Assembly: GCF_019236475.1 (NCBI RefSeq) | Contig: NZ_JAFAIX010000001.1 | Coordinates: forward strand, 30,251 to 94,250 | DNA from: Chitinophaga sp. | GTDB taxonomy: Bacteria; Bacteroidota; Bacteroidia; Chitinophagales; Chitinophagaceae | DNA: 64,000 nucleotides | Direction: 5' to 3' | Part shown: piece by piece, positions 45,832-54,076 of the stretch | How the letters are laid out: each line of letters begins with the position of its first letter | Position numbering within the stretch: position 1 is the first letter of the stretch | The notes under the pieces: model-generated | Told to the model about the DNA's origin: nothing | The model's input: only the letters and a program-made list of their open reading frames with translations | Database searches by the model: none | Position numbers and translations under genes: made by a program

Positions 45832-45839
45832 CAAAGATA
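45832..45839 (-). promoter_or_regulatory. -7 element TATCTTTG immediately before the cysteine-cluster gene
   Basis: Minus-strand TAnnTTTG ending 5 bases before the ATG, predicting a leaderless transcript, as for prmA. Confidence 0.5.
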
Positions 45840-45927
45840 GGCATTTAAGGAATGGACAATACTATGACATTCCCCGACTATTGAAAGTAGCTATTTATCA
45901 CTGTTTTAACCAGCCTGGTGGCGGAGG

Positions 45928-45959
45928 TTTGGCAGTTGCTTAAAATCGTCATAGCTTTG
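45928..45959 (+). promoter_or_regulatory. gcvP promoter
   Basis: TTTG (45928-45931), 20 bp, TAGCTTTG (45952-45959), 31 bases before the ATG. Confidence 0.65.
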
Positions 45960-45990
45960 CGCATTCTATTTCAAACTACCTGCTTACATC

Positions 45991-48852
45991 ATGAATCTTT
46001 TTGATACTCAACAAAATGAATTCGTGACCCGTCACATAGGGCCACATGCAGCTGAGAAGAGCCAGATGTTGGAAACAATAGGCGTTGCCAATCTGGACGA
46101 GCTGATTAACAAAACTGTACCTGGCGCTATTCGAATGCAGACGCCACTGGCTATTCCCGCAGCGATAAGTGAAAATGATTACCTGCGCCACTTGAAGGAG
46201 ATTTCACTGAAAAACCAGGTTTATCGTAACTACATCGGTCAGGGGTATTTCGACACGATCACTCCTAGTGTGATTTTACGTAATGTGTTCGAAAATCCAG
46301 GATGGTACACCCAGTACACCCCTTACCAAGCTGAGATTTCTCAGGGCCGTTTGGAAAGTCTGTTGAACTACCAAACCATGGTAAGCGACCTTACTGGTTT
46401 GCCAATTGCCAATGCTTCCCTGCTGGATGAAGCTACTGCGGCGGCTGAAGCAATGACCATGTTCTTCAACACGCTCAACAGAGATCACGACCACCTGAGC
46501 AGGCCTAAGTTTTTTGTTGACGAGAACACCTACCCTCAGACCCTCGACGTTATCTACACCCGCGCTACTCCACTGAACATCGAAGTAGTAGTGGGCGATT
46601 ATAAAACCGCACAAATCGATGCCTCTTTCTTCGGCGCACTGGTACAATACCCTAACAACCTGGGTGCTGTTGAAGATTATCGCGGCTTCATCGAAACTGT
46701 ACATGCAGCAGGCGCTTTTGTAGCAATGGCTACTGACCTGTTAGCACTGACCCTGTTGGCCTCTCCTGGTGAACTGGGTGCGGATGCTGCCCTGGGCTCT
46801 GCTCAGCGTTTCGGCGTTCCATTAGGTTTTGGTGGTCCTCACGCAGCTTTCTTCGCTGTGAAGGATGACTTCAAACGTACTATTCCTGGTCGTATTATCG
46901 GTGTAAGTATCGATGCTTTAGGTGGCCGCGCACTGCGTATGGCGCTCCAGACCCGCGAACAGCACATCAAACGCGAAAAAGCTACTTCCAATATCTGTAC
47001 TGCGCAAGCATTGCTGGCCAACATGGCTGCGATGTATGCAGTATACCACGGTCCACAGGGACTGAAAAATATTGCTACCCGCACTGCTAAACTGGCTAAG
47101 ACTTTGGGCGACAAACTCGCTGCAAAAGGTCTGAAACTGGCGGCTACCAACTTCTTCGATACCATCGTTGTAAGTGGCGCTGATGTTAGAGCTAAAGCAG
47201 AAGGTGCTGGTATCAACTTCCGTTATTTCTCCAATGGAAATGTCGGCATCTCCCTGGATGAAACCACTACTATCGGCGATATCAACGATATCCTCGGTGT
47301 ATTTGGCGCAGGCAATACCGATGCAAACGCTGTAAACAGCAATGCTACCGCTATTCCTGAAACACTGGTACGTACTTCTCAATACCTGACTCACCCGCAT
47401 TTCAACAGCTATCACAGTGAATCACTGATGATGCGTTACCTGAAACTGCTGGAAAATAAAGATCTGTCGCTCAATACTTCCATGATTTCACTGGGTTCCT
47501 GCACCATGAAACTGAATGCAGCCACTGAAATGATTCCTTTGAGCTGGGCACATTGGAGCAAAATGCACCCATTTGCGCCTAAAGATCAAACAGGTGGTTA
47601 CCAACAGATGATCAATGAACTGAGTGAATACCTGAGCGTTATCACTGGCTTCGATGCTTGCAGTCTGCAGCCAAACAGTGGTGCACAAGGCGAATACGCT
47701 GGTCTGCTCACTATCCGTGATTATCATGAAAGTCGTGGTGAAGGTCATCGTAACATCATCCTGATTCCTATCTCTGCACACGGTACCAACCCTGCATCTG
47801 CAGTAATGGCTGGTTTCAAAGTGGTAGTAGTAAAAGCACTGGAAAACGGTTACATCGATGTAGCAGATCTGAAAGCGAAAGCAGCAGCACACGCGAAAGA
47901 TCTGGCTGGTATCATGATCACTTATCCTTCCACTTACGGTGTTTACGAAGAAAGTGTGAAAGAAATCTGTGAAACTATCCACCAGTTTGGCGGACAAGTA
48001 TACATGGATGGTGCAAACATGAACGCACAGGTAGGTCTGACCGCTCCTGGTCTGATTGGTGCAGATGTTTGTCACTTGAACTTGCACAAAACCTTCGCTA
48101 TTCCTCACGGTGGTGGTGGTCCTGGCATGGGTCCAATCTGTGTAGCGAAACACCTCGCTCCATTCCTGCCTGGTCACGTAGAACTGAACAGCGGTAACGC
48201 TAGCAATGCTGTATCCGCTGCTCCTTATGGTTCTGCAAGCATCCTCCTGATTTCTTACGCTTATATCCGTATGCTCGGATTCGATGGTGTTAAACAGGCT
48301 TCTATGTATGCTATCCTCAATGCCAACTACATGAAGGCAAGACTGGAAAAAGCATATGACATCCTTTATAACGGTGTGAATGGTACCTGCGCACACGAAT
48401 TCATCGTGGACCTGCGTCCGTTCAAAGCTACTGCTGGTATCGAAGCGGAAGATGTGGCTAAACGTCTGATGGACTATGGCTTCCACGCTCCTACCATGAG
48501 CTTCCCTGTTGCCGGTACTATCATGATCGAGCCTACAGAAAGTGAAGATAAAGGTGAACTGGATCGTTTCTGCGACGCACTGCTCTCTATCCGCGAAGAA
48601 ATCCGCGCTGTAGAAGAAGGCAGAGCTGACAAACAAAACAACGTTCTGAAAAACGCACCACATACTCAGTTTGTAATCACTGCCGACGAATGGACTCGTC
48701 CATACAGCCGTCAGCAAGCTGCTTATCCACTGGAATATGTTAAACTGAATAAATTCTGGCCTTCTGTTAGCCGTGTTAACAATACACATGGCGATAGAAA
48801 CCTGATCTGCACCTGCGAACCAGTAAGTGCTTATGAGGAAGTAAACGCTTAA
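45991..48852 (+). CDS. gcvP: Glycine dehydrogenase (decarboxylating), P-protein
   Basis: PLP enzyme of the glycine cleavage system: decarboxylates glycine and passes the aminomethyl group to the H-protein lipoyl arm. 953 residues in one chain, so N- and C-terminal halves are fused (unlike gcvPA/gcvPB). RHIGP near residue 11, the N-half PLP-like domain, [10 protein letters not shown] at the second half, [11 protein letters not shown] and the PLP-binding Lys700 in [17 protein letters not shown]. gcvT and gcvH are not adjacent. Codon use is strongly biased, consistent with high expression. Own promoter and terminator. Confidence 0.98.
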   Translation: MNLFDTQQNEFVTRHIGPHAAEKSQMLETIGVANLDELINKTVPGAIRMQTPLAIPAAISENDYLRHLKEISLKNQVYRNYIGQGYFDTITPSVILRNVFENPGWYTQYTPYQAEISQGRLESLLNYQTMVSDLTGLPIANASLLDEATAAAEAMTMFFNTLNRDHDHLSRPKFFVDENTYPQTLDVIYTRATPLNIEVVVGDYKTAQIDASFFGALVQYPNNLGAVEDYRGFIETVHAAGAFVAMATDLLALTLLASPGELGADAALGSAQRFGVPLGFGGPHAAFFAVKDDFKRTIPGRIIGVSIDALGGRALRMALQTREQHIKREKATSNICTAQALLANMAAMYAVYHGPQGLKNIATRTAKLAKTLGDKLAAKGLKLAATNFFDTIVVSGADVRAKAEGAGINFRYFSNGNVGISLDETTTIGDINDILGVFGAGNTDANAVNSNATAIPETLVRTSQYLTHPHFNSYHSESLMMRYLKLLENKDLSLNTSMISLGSCTMKLNAATEMIPLSWAHWSKMHPFAPKDQTGGYQQMINELSEYLSVITGFDACSLQPNSGAQGEYAGLLTIRDYHESRGEGHRNIILIPISAHGTNPASAVMAGFKVVVVKALENGYIDVADLKAKAAAHAKDLAGIMITYPSTYGVYEESVKEICETIHQFGGQVYMDGANMNAQVGLTAPGLIGADVCHLNLHKTFAIPHGGGGPGMGPICVAKHLAPFLPGHVELNSGNASNAVSAAPYGSASILLISYAYIRMLGFDGVKQASMYAILNANYMKARLEKAYDILYNGVNGTCAHEFIVDLRPFKATAGIEAEDVAKRLMDYGFHAPTMSFPVAGTIMIEPTESEDKGELDRFCDALLSIREEIRAVEEGRADKQNNVLKNAPHTQFVITADEWTRPYSRQQAAYPLEYVKLNKFWPSVSRVNNTHGDRNLICTCEPVSAYEEVNA

Positions 48853-48878
48853 GTTTTACCAGGAAAAGCAAGTATCAA

Positions 48879-48912
48879 CAGGGCAGTCCGCAAGGATTGC
48901 CCTGTTTTTTTT
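48879..48912 (+). terminator. gcvP terminator
   Basis: 11 bp stem CAGGGCAGTCC / GGATTGCCCTG (48879-48889, 48894-48904, one G-T pair), loop GCAA, then eight T. Confidence 0.85.
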
Positions 48913-49002
48913 ATCGCCGGATTTCAACGTCCTATCGCGCTAACCGAGTAGTTCATCGCAACACCTGTACCAGCACCCCGCTATTTTTCTTACCTTTCTG
49001 TT

Positions 49003-50028
49003 ATGGAGAGCAACCAACAATATAACTACCGCGTAATCGGGCTTCATGTGCTGATATGGAGCCTTATTCTGTTGCTCCCTTATCTTATCTCCAATGCGGC
49101 CAATGATTACAAAATAGGCCCTTTACCTGGCCTTTTTTTTACCCTTGCAGGGGTTATTTATATGGCCATATTTTACTTGCATGCTTATGTGCTGTATCCC
49201 AGATGGTGGAACAAAAAGAAATGGTGGCTGTATATCATCACCGTGCTGCTTTTATTGATGGTGTCTTTCCAGTTGAAATGGTTATTGCTACATCAGTTGT
49301 TTCCGGATGTGCTGCGCGATTATACGGCCTATAAATTTATTTTTGCCCCCTCCGTCATAGTGTATGTTTTCAGTTTGATTTATTGTCGGGTGATGGATAA
49401 TATCGCGAGGGAAAAGCACGCCAAGGAACAACAAGCCCAGCAACTGGCTACAGAACTGAAGTTCCTTCGTTCGCAGGTGAATCCACATTTTCTTTTCAAT
49501 GTATTAACCAACTTGGTGGCACTGGCACGCAAGAAATCTGATCAGTTAGAACCCGCGCTGTTGAAGCTCTCCGAGCTAATGAGATATATGCTGTATGATG
49601 CTTCCGGGAAGAAAGTCACCGTTCGCAAGGAAACCGAATATCTTGAAAACTACATCTCCTTACAACGACTCCGACTAGGCCATAGTATCAACATAGAAAC
49701 CCAGATACAACTGGACGAAGTGACCGCCAACAGTGAAACAGATGCGATGCTACTTATTCCATTTGTGGAAAATGCATTCAAGCATGGTATTGGTCTCCCG
49801 GAAAAACCTACTATCCGCATCCTCCTCACGGGGAAAGATAAAGTCCTTACTTTTGAAGTCCATAATCAATATGCAGATCATACCCCTGCCCATAAAGACG
49901 ATGGCTCTGGCATTGGTCTTGCCAATGTAAAAGCAAGACTACAGTTGCTTTACCCGGATCAACATACACTGACTATTTCGGATGTATATCCGGATTTCCA
50001 TGTAAAATTAATGTTACAATTACCATGA
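49003..50028 (+). CDS. LytS/YehU-family sensor histidine kinase
   Basis: 341 residues. Four N-terminal membrane helices (about 13-33, 42-62, 75-95, 115-135) with short loops and no large sensor domain, a coiled linker, then the His_kinase domain with His162 in SQVNPHFLFN and a HATPase domain (LLIPFVENAFKHG, DDGSGIGLANVKARLQLLY). The stop overlaps the regulator's start by 4 bases (ATGA). A TACCTTTC near-promoter (48991-48998) is 4 bases before the ATG. Signal unknown; the downstream receptor suggests a nutrient or envelope cue. Confidence 0.93.
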   Translation: MESNQQYNYRVIGLHVLIWSLILLLPYLISNAANDYKIGPLPGLFFTLAGVIYMAIFYLHAYVLYPRWWNKKKWWLYIITVLLLLMVSFQLKWLLLHQLFPDVLRDYTAYKFIFAPSVIVYVFSLIYCRVMDNIAREKHAKEQQAQQLATELKFLRSQVNPHFLFNVLTNLVALARKKSDQLEPALLKLSELMRYMLYDASGKKVTVRKETEYLENYISLQRLRLGHSINIETQIQLDEVTANSETDAMLLIPFVENAFKHGIGLPEKPTIRILLTGKDKVLTFEVHNQYADHTPAHKDDGSGIGLANVKARLQLLYPDQHTLTISDVYPDFHVKLMLQLP

Positions 50029-50720
50029 TACGTTGCATTGCCGTAGATGATGAACCACTGATAAGGGAATTGTTGGAAGATAATATCCGACAGATTCCTT
50101 ACCTCGAATTGGTTAAAACCTGCAGCAGCGCTACAGAAGCATTGGCGGTGTTGCAAACTGAAAATATAGATCTCATCTTCCTCGATATTCAAATGCCCCG
50201 ATTAAGTGGTATCAGTTTTTTACAATCCCTGCCTAATCCGCCAATGGTGATTTTTGTAACTGCATACGATCAATATGCCATTGAAGGATACAACTTACAA
50301 ATTGTAGATTACCTGCTGAAACCCTTTAGCTTCGAACGTTTTCTCAAAGCGTGTAATCGTGCGCAGGAATTGTTTAAGATGAGACAGCCAGTTGTACCGG
50401 CCGCTTTCCCTTCTCCATTCTTCGTGAATGTAGAATACACCCTGGTAAAGATTAACCCAGAAGATGTATTGTATGTGGAAGGTTTGAAAGACTACATTAA
50501 AATTCATCTGCGCCAGCCATCAAAACCAGTGCTTACCCGCATGACCTTAAAAGCCATGGAAGAAAAGCTGTATCCTCCTGCGTTTCTGCGTGTCCATAGA
50601 TCCTTTCTAGTAGCGGCTGCCGCTGTGACGGCTATTAAAAGAGATATGATTTGTATTGGGGAGACAGCAATCCCTTACAGCGACTTCTACAAGCAAAATA
50701 TTGATCTACTCTTGAAATAA
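50025..50720 (+). CDS. LytTR-family response regulator
   Basis: 231 residues: receiver domain (about 1-120) with Asp8-Asp9, phosphoacceptor Asp54 in LIFLDIQMP and Lys99 in LLKP, then the LytTR DNA-binding domain (about 135-231; LYVEGLKDYIKIHL, RVHRSFLVAAAAV). Partner of the overlapping kinase. LytTR regulators bind direct repeats; I see no obvious pair in the 106 bases before the TonB receptor, although control of that gene is the likeliest local role. Confidence 0.94.
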   Translation: MIRCIAVDDEPLIRELLEDNIRQIPYLELVKTCSSATEALAVLQTENIDLIFLDIQMPRLSGISFLQSLPNPPMVIFVTAYDQYAIEGYNLQIVDYLLKPFSFERFLKACNRAQELFKMRQPVVPAAFPSPFFVNVEYTLVKINPEDVLYVEGLKDYIKIHLRQPSKPVLTRMTLKAMEEKLYPPAFLRVHRSFLVAAAAVTAIKRDMICIGETAIPYSDFYKQNIDLLLK

Positions 50721-50796
50721 GTGTACAAAAACAATCTTTCTGTCGACACACTTTCACACCTAATCTACAGCCCAAAAAACACCTCCTCTTTGCCGG

Positions 50797-50804
50797 TAAC
50801 TTTG
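50797..50804 (+). promoter_or_regulatory. -7 promoter element TAACTTTG before the TonB-dependent receptor
   Basis: TAnnTTTG, 22 bases before the ATG; no TTTG at the expected -33 position, which would fit a promoter needing an activator. Confidence 0.45.
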
Positions 50805-50826
50805 TTTTCAGATAATCACATCTGCC

Positions 50827-52809
50827 ATGAAACACTATCCGGCTATCACGATCATTTGCTTGCTGAGTTCCGCAATGCTTGCACAGGCGCAGGAAAAGAA
50901 GGACAGCACTTTGCTACCCGGTACTAAAAACTTACAGCAAGTAACTATTACCGCCGGTACATTTGAAGCCAGTGATAAAGCGAAGGGCGCTTCTCTTACG
51001 CCTATCGATGCTGTAACAGTGGCGGGGAATGGCGGAGATATCAGCATGGCGCTGCGTTATCTTCCAGGGGCGCAACAGATAGGAGAAACAGAAGGACTTT
51101 TCGTAAGAGGCGGTACTGCCAGTGAAACGAAACAGTTCATTGATGGTAGCCTCATGCCACATCCCAATTATCCTTCTGTGCCTGGCATCATTCAATATGC
51201 AAGGGTCAATCCATTCCTGTTTAAAGGGATATTGTTCAGCACTGGTGGTTACTCCGCATTATACGGTCAAGCGATGAGCAGTGCGCTGATCCTCGAAAGT
51301 GATGATCTACCAGATAAATCTTCGTATTCTTTTAGTCTCTTTCCAGCTAATACAGCAGCGGGTTTCCAGCGACTGGAAACAAATAAGCTAAGCTATGGTG
51401 CTACTATTAGATATTCCAATCAGCAGTTGTATAATCGTATCGTACCACAACGTCCTGATTTCTTTGCTGGTCCTAATTATACAGAGGCTGATGCCAATTT
51501 CCGTTGGAAGACGGGAAAATCAGGTATGCTCAAATTCTATACAAACTGGAGCAATAGCAATGTAGGCATGCGCAATCCGGATATAGACAGTGTAGCGTTG
51601 CGGGATGCATTTCAGGTGAAAGGACTCAACAGCTTTAGCACGCTCAGTTATCGGGATCGCCTCAACAATAATTGGAGATTGGATGCCAGTCTTGGTTATA
51701 ATTATCAACGGGTCAGTAATCGTAATCAGCTAACCGATTCCGTTGGGGCCCCCGTTAAACTGATAACAGTTCCTTATATCTACAAAGATTTTGATAGTCG
51801 TAATACAGAACAGTTTGCACAAGCCAGGATGGTATTGACACATTATTTCCCAGGCAATCAGGTGCTACGATTTGGAGGAGAACAGTTTTACATCCATGAG
51901 AACGGAGTATCCAATGATACATTACTTCGTAGCACCAATTACCTGACAGCCCTATTTGCGGAAACGGATATCATGCTTACGGGTTCATTGGCTATTAAAG
52001 CAGGCGCACGATTGGAATATGCTTCTTTGTTGAGGAAGTGGAATCCCGCGCCGAAAGTGAGCCTTGCATGGAGGGCAGGTAGTAATAGCCAGTTCAACGC
52101 AGCTTATGGTATATTCTTCCAGGATGCATCGCAGGCAACGCACTATATTTTGAACTACACCTACAAGGCCAGCAATCGCCTGTTCAGGGCGGAAGCGTAT
52201 TACAAGGAGTACACGTGTCTCCCGACACTCCTACCAACCTATGGCTATAACGGTAACGGATATGCGAAGGGAATTGAATTATTCTTCAGAGACAAACGAA
52301 GTATTAAAAACATGGATTACTGGATTACATATACTTACCTGGATGCCAGCAGGCACTATATGGATTATCCCTATAGTATTCGGCCGAACTATACTACGCC
52401 ACATACCGCCACTATTGCCATTAAGCAACAGTTGCCGCAAATAAATACTTTCATCAATTTATCCTGGGCTTTTGCCACTGGACGGCCTTACTACAATATC
52501 CGGTATAGCAATGACGGGCAACATAGTTATATCGCAGATCAGGGTAGTACGCCTGTGTATAATACGGTCAATCTTCATGTTGCCTGGCTGACTAGTTTCT
52601 TCAAAGGCGGCAAGTGGAAAGACTTCAGTGGCATTGGCGCAGGCGTGGGCAATCTGCTGGGGAGCAAACAGGTTTATGGTTATCAATACAGCTATAATGG
52701 CAATATCAAAACTGCGATAACGCCACCGGCTACACGCACCTATTATATCGGCATCTTCATGAGCTTCGGAAAGGATCGTACGAATGATATACTCGACAAT
52801 CTTAATTAA
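50827..52809 (+). CDS. TonB-dependent receptor without carboxypeptidase-like N-domain
   Basis: 660-residue outer-membrane receptor. Signal peptide MKHYPAITIICLLSSAMLAQA, then almost directly the plug domain (about 40-150; LQQVTITAGTFE, IGETEGLFVRGGTASETKQFIDG) and a 22-strand barrel ending in an aromatic-rich C-terminus (YYIGIFMSFGK). It lacks the usual CarboxypepD_reg domain and no SusD is adjacent, so it is not a Sus-type glycan importer; a siderophore, vitamin or peptide is more likely. First of three genes spaced 23 and 25 bases apart, behind a LytTR two-component pair. Confidence 0.9.
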   Translation: MKHYPAITIICLLSSAMLAQAQEKKDSTLLPGTKNLQQVTITAGTFEASDKAKGASLTPIDAVTVAGNGGDISMALRYLPGAQQIGETEGLFVRGGTASETKQFIDGSLMPHPNYPSVPGIIQYARVNPFLFKGILFSTGGYSALYGQAMSSALILESDDLPDKSSYSFSLFPANTAAGFQRLETNKLSYGATIRYSNQQLYNRIVPQRPDFFAGPNYTEADANFRWKTGKSGMLKFYTNWSNSNVGMRNPDIDSVALRDAFQVKGLNSFSTLSYRDRLNNNWRLDASLGYNYQRVSNRNQLTDSVGAPVKLITVPYIYKDFDSRNTEQFAQARMVLTHYFPGNQVLRFGGEQFYIHENGVSNDTLLRSTNYLTALFAETDIMLTGSLAIKAGARLEYASLLRKWNPAPKVSLAWRAGSNSQFNAAYGIFFQDASQATHYILNYTYKASNRLFRAEAYYKEYTCLPTLLPTYGYNGNGYAKGIELFFRDKRSIKNMDYWITYTYLDASRHYMDYPYSIRPNYTTPHTATIAIKQQLPQINTFINLSWAFATGRPYYNIRYSNDGQHSYIADQGSTPVYNTVNLHVAWLTSFFKGGKWKDFSGIGAGVGNLLGSKQVYGYQYSYNGNIKTAITPPATRTYYIGIFMSFGKDRTNDILDNLN

Positions 52810-52832
52810 TCATCTACATAAAATTGCATCAA

Positions 52833-53483
52833 ATGAAAAAACTCACCTTACTGTTATTTGCCATGTGCATTGTTATTATGTCACAAGCACAGCAACACGC
52901 AGACGCATTATTGACGGCCGTTTCCAGACTAGACAAAGCCGTGTCTCCCAAAGATTATGAAGCACTAGAAAAGGAATTCAACAACATTGCTGTAACACGC
53001 AAAACAGAATGGTTGCCTTATTACTATGCAGCGCTTTGCAATGCACAGATCGGATTCCTCTACCAGGATGATGGCGATAAAATTGAACCATATAGCAACA
53101 AGGGAGCAGATCAAGCCAATACTGCATTGCATTTGCTGGATACGGCTCATCAAAAGCAGGAATTATCTGAACTATATGTAGTGATGAGTATGATTAATCG
53201 TACCAAAGTGTTTATTAATCCGATGACTTACGGTCGTAAGTATGGCCCGGTGGCGGAACAGTACTTGAAAGAAGCGAAAAGATTGAATCCGCAGAACCCG
53301 CGCATGTTGTATGCCAGCGCATGGGTGAAATATCATACGCCCAAACTCTGGGGAGGAGATAAAGGTTTGGCGAAACAAATGGCAGAAGAGAGTCTGAAAT
53401 TATTTGCAGGGCAGCCGGTAGACAATGTTAATCCGCATTGGGGGAAAGCTTCCAGTGAAGCGCTCTTACAGAAAATGAAGTAA
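52833..53483 (+). CDS. Secreted helical protein (TPR-like), function unknown
   Basis: 216 residues. Signal peptide MKKLTLLLFAMCIVIMSQA, cut before Gln. The mature protein is helical; WLPYYYAALCNAQIGF, QANTALHLLDTAHQK and AEQYLKEAKRLNPQNPRMLYASAWVKY have the A/G/Y spacing of tetratricopeptide helices, and the NPQNPR turn is TPR-like. Start at ATG 52833, not the TTG at 52824. It follows the TonB receptor by 23 bases, so it may act with it in the periplasm (inference). Confidence 0.8.
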   Translation: MKKLTLLLFAMCIVIMSQAQQHADALLTAVSRLDKAVSPKDYEALEKEFNNIAVTRKTEWLPYYYAALCNAQIGFLYQDDGDKIEPYSNKGADQANTALHLLDTAHQKQELSELYVVMSMINRTKVFINPMTYGRKYGPVAEQYLKEAKRLNPQNPRMLYASAWVKYHTPKLWGGDKGLAKQMAEESLKLFAGQPVDNVNPHWGKASSEALLQKMK

Positions 53484-53508
53484 ATATTCACATTTAAAAT
53501 ATATTGTT

Positions 53509-53751
53509 ATGCCTTTCATTATTTTAATCCTGTTACGCATTATGTTTGGTGCCAGTATGGTGTTTGTGATCGGTTATGTATTCGGGAATTTCGCGTCACA
53601 ACCAGTATTGGCAGGCATTACCAAGGTAGCAGTGATATTAGGAATTGTGGCATTTATTGCCGTTAATATTATACTGATGCGTATGGCATGGCATCGTAAT
53701 GCTGATGGTAAGTGTATGCGGCCATGGGCTACAGAACGGATAGAAAAGTAG
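53509..53751 (+). CDS. Small two-helix membrane protein
   Basis: 80 residues, with two hydrophobic helices (about 3-25 and 33-56) separated by a short loop and a basic, Trp/His-containing tail (MAWHRNADGKCMRPWATERIEK). No family recognised. Last gene of the receptor unit, 25 bases after the TPR-like gene and followed by a terminator; conserved position would be needed to argue a shared role. Confidence 0.7.
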   Translation: MPFIILILLRIMFGASMVFVIGYVFGNFASQPVLAGITKVAVILGIVAFIAVNIILMRMAWHRNADGKCMRPWATERIEK

Positions 53752-53771
53752 TGCTTTGCATTGCTTAAAAT

Positions 53772-53808
53772 ACAATAGGGCGTCTCAAATATAGAGACGC
53801 CCTATTGT
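53772..53808. terminator. Terminator after the receptor unit
   Basis: Perfect 15 bp arms 53772-53786 and 53794-53808 (ACAATAGGGCGTCTC and complement), loop AAATATA; between convergent transcripts. Confidence 0.75.
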
Positions 53809-53839
53809 TATATATCAGTATGCCCGTTTCCTGATTACA

Positions 53840-54049
53840 TTATATTTTTTCAGCTTCGAAACCTGCTTTAGCTACTACTGCAGCTACTTCTTCAGCAGTT
53901 TTTCCGTTGGCTTCAACTGTTAGGATTTTCTCGTTTACTTTCGTATCTACTTCCCAGTGGCTGATACCTTCTGCTTTATTCAGATGTGGTGTTACTGCTG
54001 CTACACAACCACTGCAATTGATATTAGTTTTGAATTTGTAAGTTTCCAT
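53840..54049 (-). CDS. Small heavy-metal-associated (HMA) domain protein, CopZ-like
   Basis: 69 residues, a single ferredoxin-like HMA fold with metal-binding Cys12 and Cys15 (NINCSGCVAAV). Probably a cytoplasmic copper chaperone that hands Cu+ to the adjacent P-type ATPase, encoded 27 bases upstream on the same strand. The CxxC lacks the usual MxCxxC methionine (Asn-Cys-Ser-Gly-Cys), which is common in Bacteroidota homologues. Confidence 0.88.
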   Translation of the reverse strand: METYKFKTNINCSGCVAAVTPHLNKAEGISHWEVDTKVNEKILTVEANGKTAEEVAAVVAKAGFEAEKI

Positions 54050-54076
54050 ATTGATTCGAATTTTTATTTTAATTGA

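Noticed and set aside
47488..48789. 433-codon frame antisense to gcvP
   Set aside because: Results from the strong codon bias of gcvP, which removes stops in the opposite frame; no recognisable protein features.
50827..52809. SusC/SusD polysaccharide utilisation locus
   Set aside because: The receptor is short, lacks the N-terminal carboxypeptidase-like domain and has no SusD or glycoside hydrolase beside it.
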